NCBI RefSeq assembly: GCF_001905845.1 | Contig: NZ_LIVZ01000005.1 | Location: 186,001 to 250,000 of the forward strand | Direction of reading: 5' to 3' | Length of the DNA stretch: 64,000 nucleotides | Source of the DNA: Streptomyces sp. TSRI0107 | GTDB taxonomy: Bacteria > Actinomycetota > Actinomycetes > Streptomycetales > Streptomycetaceae | In this document: one piece after another, positions 28,003 through 37,245 of the stretch | How the letters are laid out: every line of letters begins with the position of its first letter | Numbering within the stretch: position 1 is the first letter of the stretch | Position numbers and translations under genes: made by a program | Notes under the pieces: model-generated | Databases searched by the model: none | What the model was told of the DNA's origin: nothing | What the model saw: the letters and a program-made list of their open reading frames with translations, nothing else

Positions 28003-29387
28003 CGGGCGTCCTCGGACTGGGTCGGGTCGGAGACGGGGGCGGAGGGCTGCGGCGCGGCCGCCGGAGCGGCGGGCGGAGCGGCGGGCGCGGCCGGGGGCTG
28101 CGTGGGCGCCGGGGGCTGGTCCTGCGGCGCGGGCGACTCGGCCGCCGGGGCCGCCGGGGCAGGGGCCGCGGCGGGGGCCTGCGCCGGGTCCGCCGGGGCG
28201 GGGGCCTGGCCGGGCTGCGGGGCCACCGCGCCGGGCGTACCGGCCTGCGGGGCCGGCTGGGCGTACGGGTTCGGCTGACCGGCGCCGGGCGCCGCCGCGG
28301 GCGCGCCGGGCTGGACGCCGTACGGACCCGGCGCCTGCGGCATCGCGAACGGCTGCCCGCCCTGCTGGGGCGGCGGCGGGGCGTACCAGCCGGGCTGGCC
28401 CTGGCCGGGCACCGGCACGGGCGGCTGCGCGCCCGGCGGCAACGGCTGCTGGAGGCCCGCCTTCTGGTCGGCGGTCGAGCGGTAGTCGACGGCGGCCTGC
28501 GTCATCCGCATGTACGCCTCCTCCAGGGAGGCCTGGTGCGGCGACAGCTCCCACAGCCGTACGTCCGTCTCGTGGGCGATGTCGCTGATGCGGGGGAGCG
28601 GCAGCCCGGTGATCCGCAGCGCCCCGTCCTGCTCGGGCAGCACCTGCCCGCCCGCCTCGGTGAGCGCGGCCGACAGCTTCTCGCGCAGCTGCGGCTCGGT
28701 GTCCGGGGTGCGCACCCGCGCGAACCCGGCCGAGTTCGCGGCGATGAAGTCCCGCACGCTCATGTCGGCGAGCAGCTGCCCGCGCCCGATCACGATGAGG
28801 TGGTCGGCGGTCAGCGCCATCTCGCTCATCAGGTGGGAGGAGACGAAGACGGTACGGCCCTCGGCCGCGAGCGACTTCATCAGGTTCCGCACCCAGAGGA
28901 TGCCCTCGGGGTCGAGGCCGTTGACCGGCTCGTCGAACAGCAGCACCTGCGGGTCGCCGAGCAGCGCGGCGGCGATGCCGAGCCGCTGGCCCATGCCCAG
29001 CGAGAAGCCCTTGGAGCGCCGCTTGGCCACGTCCTGGAGGCCCACCACGCCGAGCACCTCGTCCACCCGGCGGGCCGGGATGCCGGACAGCTGGGCCAGG
29101 GACAGCAGATGGTTGCGGGCCGAGCGGCCGCCGTGCACCGCCTTGGCGTCGAGCAGCGCGCCCACCTGGCGGGGCGCGTTCGGCAGCTTGCGGTAAGGGA
29201 AGCCGCCGATCGTCACCTGGCCCGAGGTGGGGTTGTCCAGGCCGAGGATCATCCGCATCGTCGTCGACTTGCCGGACCCGTTGGGGCCCAGGAAGCCGGT
29301 GACGGCACCGGGCCGCACCTGGAAGGAAAGGTTGTACACAGCGGTCTTGTCGCCGTAGCGCTTGGTCAGGCCGACTGCCTCGATCAT
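27999..29387 (-). CDS. ABC exporter ATPase with a long Pro/Ala/Gln/Gly-rich C-terminal tail
   Basis: 462-aa ATPase. Walker A GPNGSGKS near 34-41, signature SLGMGQRLGIAAAL, Walker B VLLFDEPVNGLDP. The normal domain ends near residue 320; about 140 residues of low-complexity Pro/Ala/Gln/Gly follow, with repeated PxAPAAP-type motifs. This tail is absent from the neighbouring homologue. I use the ATG that gives MIEAVGLTKRYG; a GTG nine bases upstream is possible. Substrate unknown. Confidence 0.9.
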   Translation of the reverse strand: MIEAVGLTKRYGDKTAVYNLSFQVRPGAVTGFLGPNGSGKSTTMRMILGLDNPTSGQVTIGGFPYRKLPNAPRQVGALLDAKAVHGGRSARNHLLSLAQLSGIPARRVDEVLGVVGLQDVAKRRSKGFSLGMGQRLGIAAALLGDPQVLLFDEPVNGLDPEGILWVRNLMKSLAAEGRTVFVSSHLMSEMALTADHLIVIGRGQLLADMSVRDFIAANSAGFARVRTPDTEPQLREKLSAALTEAGGQVLPEQDGALRITGLPLPRISDIAHETDVRLWELSPHQASLEEAYMRMTQAAVDYRSTADQKAGLQQPLPPGAQPPVPVPGQGQPGWYAPPPPQQGGQPFAMPQAPGPYGVQPGAPAAAPGAGQPNPYAQPAPQAGTPGAVAPQPGQAPAPADPAQAPAAAPAPAAPAAESPAPQDQPPAPTQPPAAPAAPPAAPAAAPQPSAPVSDPTQSEDAR

Positions 29388-29499
29388 GCTCCGCACCCAT
29401 CGAAAGGTTCAGGACAGCGGGGCACACGCCCCCGTAAGGGTTAGGAGGATATCGGGGAGCTGACGGTTCCACCCAAGGGCGAGTAAAGACGGACCGCTA

Positions 29500-30270
29500 C
29501 TAGGCGTCTCTCCGCTTGAGCAGCACGTAACCGCCGGCCAGCGCCGCCGCCACCCACAGCGCCATGATGCCGAGCCCGCCCCAGGGGCCGTACGGGATGT
29601 CGTCGTCGATCGGGGGGACCACCTGCATGATCCTGCTGCCGGCCTGGTCGGGCAGGAAGCGGCCGAGCCTCTTCGTCGCGTCGACGTTGCCCAGGATGTT
29701 GGAGATCAGGAAGAAGAACGGCATCAGGATGCCCAGCGACAGCATCGGCGAGCGCAGCATCGCGGCGACGCCCATCGAGAACATCGCGATGAGGGTCATG
29801 TAGAGGCCGCCGCCGATGACCGCCCGCAGCACGCCCGGGTCGCCGATCGACGCCTTGAGGTCGCCGAGCATCGCCTGCCCCAGGAAGAACGTGGCGAAGC
29901 TGGTGGCCATGCCGACGACCAGCGCGAGCCCGGTGGCGACGGCGAGCTTGCCGAACAGGAAGGTGCCGCGCTGCGGGACCGCGGCCAGCGAGGTGCGGAT
30001 CATGCCGGTGCTGTACTCGTTGGAGACCACGAGCACCCCGAACACGATCATCGCCAGCTGGCCGAGGCTCATGCCCGCGAAACTGATGAACGTCGGATCG
30101 AAGGCGAGCCGGTCCCGGGCGTCCAGGCGATCGAACTCGTTCTTCGACAGCGCGGAAATGAGAATGCCGAGCGCGATCGTGACCGTCACGGCGAGCGAAA
30201 GCGTCCACACCGTGGACGCGACAGAGCGGATCTTCGTCCATTCGGACCGGATGACCTGGGCGGCCGCCAT
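29500..30270 (-). CDS. ABC-2 type permease, first exporter pair
   Basis: 256 aa with about six hydrophobic segments and the shared motif RSEWTKIRSVASTVWTL at its N terminus. ATG lies three bases after a region overlapping its ATPase stop, with GAAGAAGGG upstream. Partner of the ATPase that ends at 30276. The 112-bp gap downstream, before the next ATPase gene, suggests either read-through or a second promoter. Confidence 0.9.
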   Translation of the reverse strand: MAAAQVIRSEWTKIRSVASTVWTLSLAVTVTIALGILISALSKNEFDRLDARDRLAFDPTFISFAGMSLGQLAMIVFGVLVVSNEYSTGMIRTSLAAVPQRGTFLFGKLAVATGLALVVGMATSFATFFLGQAMLGDLKASIGDPGVLRAVIGGGLYMTLIAMFSMGVAAMLRSPMLSLGILMPFFFLISNILGNVDATKRLGRFLPDQAGSRIMQVVPPIDDDIPYGPWGGLGIMALWVAAALAGGYVLLKRRDA

Positions 30271-30275
30271 ACCCG

Positions 30276-31226
30276 TCAGCCCTTCTTCCAGCCGGTGCCC
30301 CACTGCGGCTGCGCGGGCGCGTCGGAGTGTGCGTGGTACTCGACCGACTCCGCGGTCAGCCGCATGAACGCCTCCTCCAGGGAGGCCTGCTGCGGGCTCA
30401 GCTCATGCAGCACCACCAGGTGCTGCGCGGCCAGCTCACCGATGCGCTCCGGTTTCTCGCCGTCCACCTCGAAGGCCCCGCCCGCCGTCTCCACGGCCGT
30501 GATCCCGGCGCCGTGCAGCACGTCGAGCAGCCGCTCGCGCTGCGGGGAGCGGATCCTGACGTACGACCGCGAGTTCCGCGCGATGAAGTCCGCCATGGAG
30601 GTGTCGGCGAGCAGCCGGCCCTGCCCGATGACCACCAGATGGTCGGCGGTCAGCGCCATCTCGCTCATCAGATGACTCGACACGAACACCGTCCGGCCCT
30701 GCGCGGCCAGCGACTTCATCAGATTGCGGATCCAGTGGATGCCCTCGGGGTCCAGCCCGTTGACCGGCTCGTCGAACATCAGGATCCGCGGATCGCCCAG
30801 CAGCGCGCCGGCGATGCCCAGCCGCTGGCCCATGCCCAGCGAGAACCCCTTGGCCTTCTTGCGGGCGACCGCGGTGAGGCCCACGGTGTCCAGCACCTCG
30901 TGCACCCGGCTCTTCGGGATGCCGTTGCTCTGCGCCAGGCACAGCAGATGGTTGTAGGCGCTGCGCCCGCCGTGCACGGCCTTCGCGTCGAGGAGCGCGC
31001 CGATGTACTTCAGGGGATCCTTGAGCCGGTCGTAGTGCGTGCCGTCGATCCGGACGTCCCCGGCCGTCGGCCGGTCAAGGCCCAGCATCATCCGCATCGT
31101 GGTGGACTTGCCCGCCCCGTTCGGACCGAGGAACCCCGTGACGATGCCCGGTCTGACCGTGAACGTGAGGTTGTTGACCGCCACCTTCTCGCCGTACCGT
31201 TTCGTCAGCCCCTCGAGCTCGATCAT
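30276..31226 (-). CDS. ABC exporter ATPase, first pair
   Basis: 316-aa ATPase with Walker A GPNGAGKS near 34-41, signature SLGMGQRLGIAGALL and Walker B ILMFDEPVNGLDP. It is highly similar along its length to the next ATPase downstream (e.g. AKAVHGGRSAxNHLL and TVFVSSHLMSEMALTADHL are shared) but lacks its long tail. First gene of a four-gene leftward cluster. Confidence 0.92.
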   Translation of the reverse strand: MIELEGLTKRYGEKVAVNNLTFTVRPGIVTGFLGPNGAGKSTTMRMMLGLDRPTAGDVRIDGTHYDRLKDPLKYIGALLDAKAVHGGRSAYNHLLCLAQSNGIPKSRVHEVLDTVGLTAVARKKAKGFSLGMGQRLGIAGALLGDPRILMFDEPVNGLDPEGIHWIRNLMKSLAAQGRTVFVSSHLMSEMALTADHLVVIGQGRLLADTSMADFIARNSRSYVRIRSPQRERLLDVLHGAGITAVETAGGAFEVDGEKPERIGELAAQHLVVLHELSPQQASLEEAFMRLTAESVEYHAHSDAPAQPQWGTGWKKG

Positions 31227-31249
31227 GCGGCCACGCTAAAACGGGACAA

Positions 31250-31281
31250 AGCCCTCTGCCACCGGAGCGGCAGAGGGCTTC
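31250..31281 (-). terminator. Terminator downstream of filP
   Basis: AAGCCCTCTGCC and GGCAGAGGGCTT form a perfect 12-bp stem around an eight-base loop. On the minus strand it is followed by TTTGTCCCGTTTT, so it looks like an intrinsic terminator for filP, separating it from the ABC cluster. Confidence 0.85.
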
Positions 31282-31311
31282 GCGGGTGTTCAGCGGATGT
31301 ACGCCCGCCGG

Positions 31312-32247
31312 TTACCGGGACTGCTGAGCGGGCACCCCACGCGAGATCGGCTCGTCCTCGGCCGGCGTGCCGGCGGCGGCCACCGCGGCGCCCGTGAGCG
31401 TGGCGAGCATCTCGCGCACGTTCGTCAGCTGGGCGTTGATGGAGTCGCGGCGGTTGGTGAGGGCGGCCAGCTCGCGCTCGGATTCCGAACGGATGCGGTC
31501 GGCCTTGGCGTTGGCGTCGGCCACGATGTCCTCGGCCTGGCGCTGGGCGGTCTCCACCGTCTGGCGGGCGCGGCGCTCGGCGTCCGTGCGCAGCTTCTCG
31601 GCCTCCAGGCGCAGCTGCTCGGCGCGGTGCTCGATCTCGGCGAGGCGCTTCTCGGCCTTGGCCTGACGGGACGCCAGGTCGCGCTCGGACTGCTCGCGGC
31701 GCTTGGCCAGGTTGGTCTCGAAGTCCGCGGCGGCCTGGGCGGCCTTGGCGCGGGTCTCCTCGAACAGCGCGTCGGCCTCCTCGCGCTTGGACTGCGCGTC
31801 CTTCTGCGCCTCGGCGCGCAGCTGGGAGGCGTCGCTCTTGGCCTTCTCGACGATCCGGACGCCCTCGTCCTCGGCCTTCGCCTTGCGCTCGGCCGCGAAC
31901 GCCTCGGCGTCGTTGCGTACCTGCTGGGCCGCCGACTCGGCCAGCTCACGGTGCTGCTCGGCCGCGCGGCGGGCCTCCTCGCGCAGGTCCTTGGCCTCTT
32001 CCTCGGCGAGCCGCAGGATCTTCTCGACGCGGGCACCGAGACCGGCGTACGACGGCTCGGCGTCGCTTACCTGGGCCTGGGCGTTCTGCGTTTCGAGGTG
32101 GAGCTCCTCGATGCGCTTTTCCAGAGCGGTGATGCGGGCGAGAGCGCTGTCACGGTCGGAGACGAGCTTGGAGATACGTTCGTCCACCTGAGCGCGGTCG
32201 TATCCACGCCGCACAAGCTCGAAGCCGTAGGGGGAAGTGTCGCTCAT
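31312..32247 (-). CDS. filP: FilP, filament-forming coiled-coil cytoskeletal protein
   Basis: 311 aa. The N terminus SPYGFELVRRGYDRAQVDERI resembles the DivIVA family N-terminal domain; residues about 20-280 are almost continuous coiled coil rich in Ala, Glu, Arg and Lys. FilP forms filaments behind the hyphal tip, binds DivIVA and Scy, and gives hyphae rigidity (established in S. coelicolor). It lies directly upstream in orientation of no other gene; scy ends 219 bp before its start and a small ORF lies between on the other strand. Terminated by a strong hairpin. Confidence 0.93.
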   Translation of the reverse strand: MSDTSPYGFELVRRGYDRAQVDERISKLVSDRDSALARITALEKRIEELHLETQNAQAQVSDAEPSYAGLGARVEKILRLAEEEAKDLREEARRAAEQHRELAESAAQQVRNDAEAFAAERKAKAEDEGVRIVEKAKSDASQLRAEAQKDAQSKREEADALFEETRAKAAQAAADFETNLAKRREQSERDLASRQAKAEKRLAEIEHRAEQLRLEAEKLRTDAERRARQTVETAQRQAEDIVADANAKADRIRSESERELAALTNRRDSINAQLTNVREMLATLTGAAVAAAGTPAEDEPISRGVPAQQSR

Positions 32248-32307
32248 GGGGTTCCTGTCGAATGAGACCGGTGAGGTGATAGGTGGAATCCTAGGGGCCA
32301 GAACGGT

Positions 32308-32466
32308 GTGTCATCGAGCGGATGCGTGTTTGATCTGGAGAATGACACCCCTTTTGAGTGGCTAACCGTCGGACTGCTTGCCAAACCCGCCGTCAAAGGC
32401 TTGGCCAAAGGCCTCGTCGAGGAGTTGGCCAAAGGCTCCAGCAAACACCGGAGCCCCGCCTCCTGA
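32308..32466 (+). CDS. Probable small protein gene between filP and scy (52 aa)
   Basis: An open frame of 52 codons on the strand opposite filP and scy. It starts GTG with AGGGG upstream (an in-frame GTG at 32326 giving 46 aa is the alternative) and stops exactly one base before the end of the convergent scy gene. The product reads FDLENDTPFEWLTVGLLAK, then PAVKGLAKGLVEELAKG, a likely amphipathic helix with two LAKG units, and a basic tail. GC at third positions is about 70 percent, lower than the neighbours but above random AT-rich sequence. Divergent from filP with a 60-bp shared promoter region. Function unknown; a partner of the polar cytoskeleton is speculation. Confidence 0.45.
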   Translation: MSSSGCVFDLENDTPFEWLTVGLLAKPAVKGLAKGLVEELAKGSSKHRSPAS

Positions 32467-35400
32467 CTACCCGTCCGACGATTTGCCACCCGATCGGGGC
32501 GCACCCACCGTCGCACCGGCCTTGACGCCGCCGTCCTTGCCGGCCGACGGGGCCTCGAAGGACTCCAACGCCTCCAGCACGTCCTGGACACGGGAGATCT
32601 CCGCGTTGATGTCCTCGCGGCGACGCACCAGGATCTCCAGCTCGCGCTTGCCCTCCTCGACCGTGCGCTTGGCCTCGCGGATCGCCTCGGCCTTCAGCTC
32701 CTCGGCCTCCTTGACCAGCGTGGCCTTCTTCTGCTCGGCCTCCTTCAGCAGACCCTCGGCCTTCTTCACCGCGGCGATCCGCACCTTGCCGGCCTCGGAG
32801 TTCGCCTCCGACACCAGCTCCTTCGCCTTCGCCTCGGCCTTGGCCAGCTGCTCCTCGGCCGCCTTGATCAGCGCGTCACAGCGGTCGCCGGTCGACTTCA
32901 TCGTCTCGGCGGCCTCACGGCGGGCCCGCTCGTGCAGCTCCTCGATCTCGGTGGTGACCCGGTCGCGCAGCTCCTCCGCGCGCTCCCTGATCGCCGTCGC
33001 GTCCCGGCGCGCGCCGACCAGCAGCTCGTCCGCGTCCGTACGGGCCTTCTCCACCAGCGCGTTGCCCTCGACCGTCGCCTCGGCGACGATCCGCTCGGCC
33101 TCCTTGCGGGCCGCGCCCACCATCGTGTCGGCCTGCGACTCGGCGTCCGCGGTGGTCTTCAGGGCCTGCGTCTGCGCCTCGGTGAGCAGCTTGTCGGCCT
33201 CGGCGGTGGTCTCCGTGATGAGCTTGTCGACCTGCTCGGCCGCCTCCGAACGCCGCTTGTTGGCGTCCTTGCGGGCCTCGTCGAGGGTCCGCTCGGCCTC
33301 CTCGCGCGCCGCCGTGGTCAGCCGCTCGGCCTCCTCGGCCGCCTCGGACTTGACCCGCTCCGACTCCGCCCGGATCCGCTCCGCGTGCGCCTGCGCCGAA
33401 CCGACCGTCTCCGCGGCCTCGGCCCGCAGCCGCTCCGCCTCGCCGGTGGCGTCCCCGACCAGCTGATCGGCGTGCGCGACCGCCTCGGCGCGCACCCGCT
33501 CGGCCTCCAGGGCCGCCTCCGACGCCAGCCGCTCCGCCTCGGCGCGCGCCTCGCCGCGCACCCGCTCGGCCTCCGCCGCGGTCTCCGTGGTCAGCCGCTC
33601 CGCCTCGGCCAGCGCCTCGGTACGGACCCGGTCGGCCTCGGCGGCCGTCTCGGTGGTGAGCCGCTCCGCCTCGGAACGCGCCTCCGTGATCAGGGTGTCG
33701 GCCTGCGTCGCCGCGTCCGACCGGATCCGGTTGGCGTCCTCCCGGGCGTCCGCCCGGGTACGCGCGGCGGCCTGGTCGGCCTCCGCCAGGTTGTCCGACG
33801 CTTCCGTGCGCACCCGCTGCGCGTACTCGGACGCGTCCGACCGCAGCCGCTCCGACTCGGCCAGCGCCTCCGCCATCGTCCGCTCGGCGAGCGCCTTGGC
33901 GGCCTCCGCCTCCTCGTGCGCCTCGTGCCGGACACGGGCCGCGTCCTCGCCGGCCCGCTCCCGCTCCGCGTAGGCGTCGGTGCGGACCCGGTCCGCCTCC
34001 TCCTCGGCCTCCCGGCGGGTACGGTCCGCCGCGTGCTCGGCGGCCGACCGCAGCCCGGCGATCTCCTCCTGCGCCTGCTCGTGCAGCCCGGCGACCGAGT
34101 CCCGCACCTGCTGGGCGTGCTGCTCCGCGGCCGACACCATCTCGGTGGCGCGCCGGTCGGCCTCCTCGATCAGGCGGATCGCCTCGGCCTGCGCCTCCTC
34201 GACACGCTTGCGCGCCGACGCCAGCAGCTCCTCGCTCTGCTCGCGGGCCCGCTCGCGCTCCTGGTCGGCCTCCTGCCGGGCCGCGCCCAGCGTCTCCTCG
34301 GCCGCGCGGCGCCGCCGGTCGGCCTCCTCCTGCGCGGCGGCCAGCGTCTCCGACGCCTCCGCGGCCAGCCGCTCGGCGGCGGCCTGCGCCTCGGCCCGCA
34401 TCCGGTCGGCGCTCTCCTGCGCCTCCGTCCGCAGCCGCTCGGCCTCGGCGGCGGCCTCCGACCGCAGCCGTACGGCGACGGCCTCGCCCTCCGCACGGGA
34501 CGCGGACGCGTCGGCGGCGGCCTCGTCGCGCAGCCGCTCGGCCTCCGTCTCGGCCTGCTGCTGGAGCGTACGGATCCGTTCGGCGGACTCGGCGCGCAGC
34601 CGGTCGGTCTCCTCGGCGGCCTCCCGGCGCATCCGGGCGGCCTCCTCGCGGGCCTCCGTCAGCGCCTGCTCGGCGGCGGCCAGCCGCGCTTCCGCCTCCG
34701 TCTGGAGGCGGGCCAGCTCCTCGGCGGCCTCCGCCTGCCGGGCCGCGACCGCCCGCTCGGTGTCCTCACGCAGCTCGCGCGCGGCCCGCTCGGCCTCCGC
34801 CCTGATGCCCTCGGCCTGCTCGACGACCTCGTCGCGATGGCGTTCGGCCTCCGCGCGGGTGCGCTCCAGGGTCTCCTCGGCCTGCCGACGCAGCGAGGTC
34901 GCCCGCTCGATGGCCTCGGTGCGGACCTTCTCGCTGTCCGCGGTGGCGGTGCGGCGCAGCTCGTCCGCGTCGGCCTTCGCCTTGGCCAGCAGTTCCTCGG
35001 CGGACTTCGCCGCCTCCTCGATCTGCGCCACGGCCTCCCTGCGGGCCTCGGCGCGGATCTTCTCGCCCTCCTCGACGGCGTCGGAGCGCAGCTGCTCGGC
35101 CTCGCCGCGCAGCCGGCGGGCCTCCTCCTGCAGCTCGACCGTCTTGGCGCGGTACTCCTTGGTGTCGTCCTTCGCCGCGCCCTTGAGCTGCTCGGCGATG
35201 TCGTGCGCCTCGGCGCGCAGCCGGTCCGCCTCGGACTCGGCCTCCTTGCGGATCCGCTCCGCCTCCTCGGCGGCGGCCTTGGTGGTCTTCTTGGCGTCCT
35301 CGGACGCCTTGGTGAGGACTTCCTCGGCGGTCCGCGCCGCCTTCGACAGCTGGGTGGCCGTCTCCTCGGCGGTGATCGAGCGGGCCTTCTCGGCGGCCTC

Positions 35401-36447
35401 GGCGAGGATCTTCTCGGCCTCCGCGCGGGCGTCCGCGACCTGCTGCTCGGCCTCCGCCCTGGTGGTCTCGGCCTCCTTGGTGGCCTCGCTGACCAGCCGG
35501 GCGACCTGCTCCTTCGCCGTACGGGTGCGCGTCTCGTTGGCGGCCTCGGCGCTGCTGAGGGTCTTGGCCGCGGCCTCCTTGGCCTCGGTGACCAGCTTCT
35601 CCGCCTCGGACTGCGCCTTGCGCAGCGCCTCCTCGGCCTCGGCCATCCGCTGCTCGGCGGCCCGGCTCAGCTCGGCGGACTGCCGGCGGGCGGCCTCCGA
35701 CTCGGTGGCGGTGGAGCTGCGCAGCTGCTCGGCGTGGTCGGTGGCCTCCTGGGCCTGCGTGGAGGCGGCGTTCAGCAGCCGCTCGGCGTCCGCGCGGGCG
35801 CGGCGCAGCAGCTGCTCGGCCTCCGCGCGGGCGGCCTCGGCCTCGCTCTGCAGGCGCTGGCGGGCCTCGGCGGTGAGCCGTTCGGCCTCCGCGCGGGCCG
35901 CGGCCATCGCCTGGTCGGCCTCCGCGCGGGACTCCTCCAGCAGCCGGCGGGCCTGCTGCTCGGTACGGGCGCGCAGCTGCTCGGCCCACGCCACGTTCTC
36001 GTTGACGTGCGACTCGACGGTCTGCCGGCGTTCGGCCAGCTCCTGGTCGAGCTGCTGGCGCCGCGTCACGGCCTCCTGGTGCAGCTCGGCCTGGAGCCGC
36101 GCGGCCTGCTCGGCGTGCTCCTGCAGGATGCGCTGGGTCTGCGCCCGGGCCTGGCTCAGCTCGCGCTCGGCGTCGGCGCGGATCTGGTCGGCCTGCATCT
36201 GCGCGTTGCGCAGCAACTGTTCGGCCTGGTAGCCGATGTCGGCGCTGTCATAGGCGGGCCGGGTCATGAGGGTACGGCGCGCCTCGTGCAGCTTGGCCCG
36301 CAGCACCTCGACCTGGTAGCCGAGGTCCTCGGCGTGCTGGATGGCCTTTTCCCGCTCGGTCCTCAGCCGCTTCATCTCGGCCTCGAACCGAGAGAGGTGG
36401 TCGACGTCAGCCGCCGGCTCTCGCTCCTGGCTCTCGTAGCCCCGCAC
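32467..36447 (-). CDS. scy: Scy, polarisome coiled-coil organiser of tip growth
   Basis: 1326 aa, the length known for S. coelicolor Scy. Apart from a short N terminus (ESQEREPAADVDHLSRFEAEM) and a C-terminal 40 residues, the whole protein is coiled coil with a repeating Ala/Glu/Arg pattern (AEAERLxxEA, RAEAE units) of extended periodicity. Scy assembles at hyphal tips, recruits DivIVA and FilP and sets branch sites (established). I use the GTG that gives VRGYESQERE with GGGATGGG upstream; an upstream TTG would add 10 residues. The repetitive GC-biased codons produce long spurious open frames on the other strand. Confidence 0.95.
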   Translation of the reverse strand: MRGYESQEREPAADVDHLSRFEAEMKRLRTEREKAIQHAEDLGYQVEVLRAKLHEARRTLMTRPAYDSADIGYQAEQLLRNAQMQADQIRADAERELSQARAQTQRILQEHAEQAARLQAELHQEAVTRRQQLDQELAERRQTVESHVNENVAWAEQLRARTEQQARRLLEESRAEADQAMAAARAEAERLTAEARQRLQSEAEAARAEAEQLLRRARADAERLLNAASTQAQEATDHAEQLRSSTATESEAARRQSAELSRAAEQRMAEAEEALRKAQSEAEKLVTEAKEAAAKTLSSAEAANETRTRTAKEQVARLVSEATKEAETTRAEAEQQVADARAEAEKILAEAAEKARSITAEETATQLSKAARTAEEVLTKASEDAKKTTKAAAEEAERIRKEAESEADRLRAEAHDIAEQLKGAAKDDTKEYRAKTVELQEEARRLRGEAEQLRSDAVEEGEKIRAEARREAVAQIEEAAKSAEELLAKAKADADELRRTATADSEKVRTEAIERATSLRRQAEETLERTRAEAERHRDEVVEQAEGIRAEAERAARELREDTERAVAARQAEAAEELARLQTEAEARLAAAEQALTEAREEAARMRREAAEETDRLRAESAERIRTLQQQAETEAERLRDEAAADASASRAEGEAVAVRLRSEAAAEAERLRTEAQESADRMRAEAQAAAERLAAEASETLAAAQEEADRRRRAAEETLGAARQEADQERERAREQSEELLASARKRVEEAQAEAIRLIEEADRRATEMVSAAEQHAQQVRDSVAGLHEQAQEEIAGLRSAAEHAADRTRREAEEEADRVRTDAYAERERAGEDAARVRHEAHEEAEAAKALAERTMAEALAESERLRSDASEYAQRVRTEASDNLAEADQAAARTRADAREDANRIRSDAATQADTLITEARSEAERLTTETAAEADRVRTEALAEAERLTTETAAEAERVRGEARAEAERLASEAALEAERVRAEAVAHADQLVGDATGEAERLRAEAAETVGSAQAHAERIRAESERVKSEAAEEAERLTTAAREEAERTLDEARKDANKRRSEAAEQVDKLITETTAEADKLLTEAQTQALKTTADAESQADTMVGAARKEAERIVAEATVEGNALVEKARTDADELLVGARRDATAIRERAEELRDRVTTEIEELHERARREAAETMKSTGDRCDALIKAAEEQLAKAEAKAKELVSEANSEAGKVRIAAVKKAEGLLKEAEQKKATLVKEAEELKAEAIREAKRTVEEGKRELEILVRRREDINAEISRVQDVLEALESFEAPSAGKDGGVKAGATVGAPRSGGKSSDG

Positions 36448-36657
36448 TGCGCGGTCCCATCCGTCCCCTGGTCGCAAGTCTCTCCAAACGAGCTCCGTCC
36501 ATCCGCCGAACGGGGCCCCCGGGGAATGGTGTCAGATCAACGACGGAGCATGGGCTGATGCCCCGACGCTCGTCCCCCGAAACCCGGACCCCGGCACGGG
36601 TCGCCCCGGTGGAGCAGGGCGACCGCCCCCAACCCTACCGGCCCCTATGTACGGGGG

Positions 36658-37098
36658 TCAGTGCTCAGGTGACTCAACAGGCGCGGAAGTGACCAGTTCT
36701 GTCAGAACGCCATGACAATCCTTGGGGTGCAGGAAGGTGATACGTGACCCCATGGAGCCGCGTCGCGGCTCTTCGTACAGGACACGCACGCCCTTGTCCT
36801 TGATGGCGGCCGCGTCCCCGTCGACGTCCGCCGTACCGAAGGCGATGTGGTGGACGCCCTCGCCGTTCTTGGCGAGCCACTTGGCGACGGTGGAGTCCTC
36901 CCGGGTCGGTTCCAGGAGCTGCAGGTACGAAGCCCCGCCGTCGGACGTATCGTTGATCTTGAGCATGGCCTCGCGCACGCCCTGCTCTTCGTTGACCTCG
37001 GAGTGGAACACCTCGAAGCCGTAGGTGGCCCGGTAGAACTCGACGGTCTTGTCGAGGTCGAAACAGGCGATCCCGATGTGGTCGATTCGCGTCAGCAT
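36658..37098 (-). CDS. mce: Methylmalonyl-CoA epimerase
   Basis: 146-aa metal-dependent enzyme of the glyoxalase (VOC) fold that interconverts (S)- and (R)-methylmalonyl-CoA. His7 (RIDHIGIA), the GEGVHHIAFGT motif with its His, and Glu in VLTELV are expected metal ligands. Divergent from the thiolase gene across 147 bp. It works with the B12-dependent mutases and MeaB nearby to channel propionyl-CoA and supply polyketide extender units. Confidence 0.94.
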   Translation of the reverse strand: MLTRIDHIGIACFDLDKTVEFYRATYGFEVFHSEVNEEQGVREAMLKINDTSDGGASYLQLLEPTREDSTVAKWLAKNGEGVHHIAFGTADVDGDAAAIKDKGVRVLYEEPRRGSMGSRITFLHPKDCHGVLTELVTSAPVESPEH

Positions 37099-37190
37099 GG
37101 ACTCAGTGCAGCGCTCCGGAGGTGGTTACGCAACGTGCGCGCGATCACACCGACAGCCCGATGACGGGCGGGATACCGCTCAGTACATTC

Positions 37191-37210
37191 GAGTAAACCC
37201 TCGTTCACTC
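37191..37210. promoter_or_regulatory. Candidate operator in the mce-thiolase divergent gap
   Basis: GAGTAAAC-CCTC-GTTCACTC is an inverted repeat with seven of eight arm positions complementary, 36 bp before the thiolase start and 92 bp before mce. The size and symmetry fit a TetR-type dimer site. No cognate regulator is adjacent. Confidence 0.45.
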
Positions 37211-37245
37211 CTCGGTCGTGCAGGCCGGTAAGGGGATCGCAGCTC

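Noticed and set aside
12221..31226. Possible antibiotic biosynthetic cluster because of exporters, regulators and LLM enzyme
   Set aside because: No synthase or tailoring set is present; genes are conserved core functions.
32467..36447. Repeats in scy considered as a CRISPR array
   Set aside because: They are imperfect coding repeats of a coiled coil without spacers or cas genes.
32932..36558. 1208-aa plus-strand frame opposite scy, and a 750-aa one in another frame
   Set aside because: Both mirror the coiled-coil repeats of scy (Leu/Gly/Arg- or Ser/Ala-rich) and have no independent signals.
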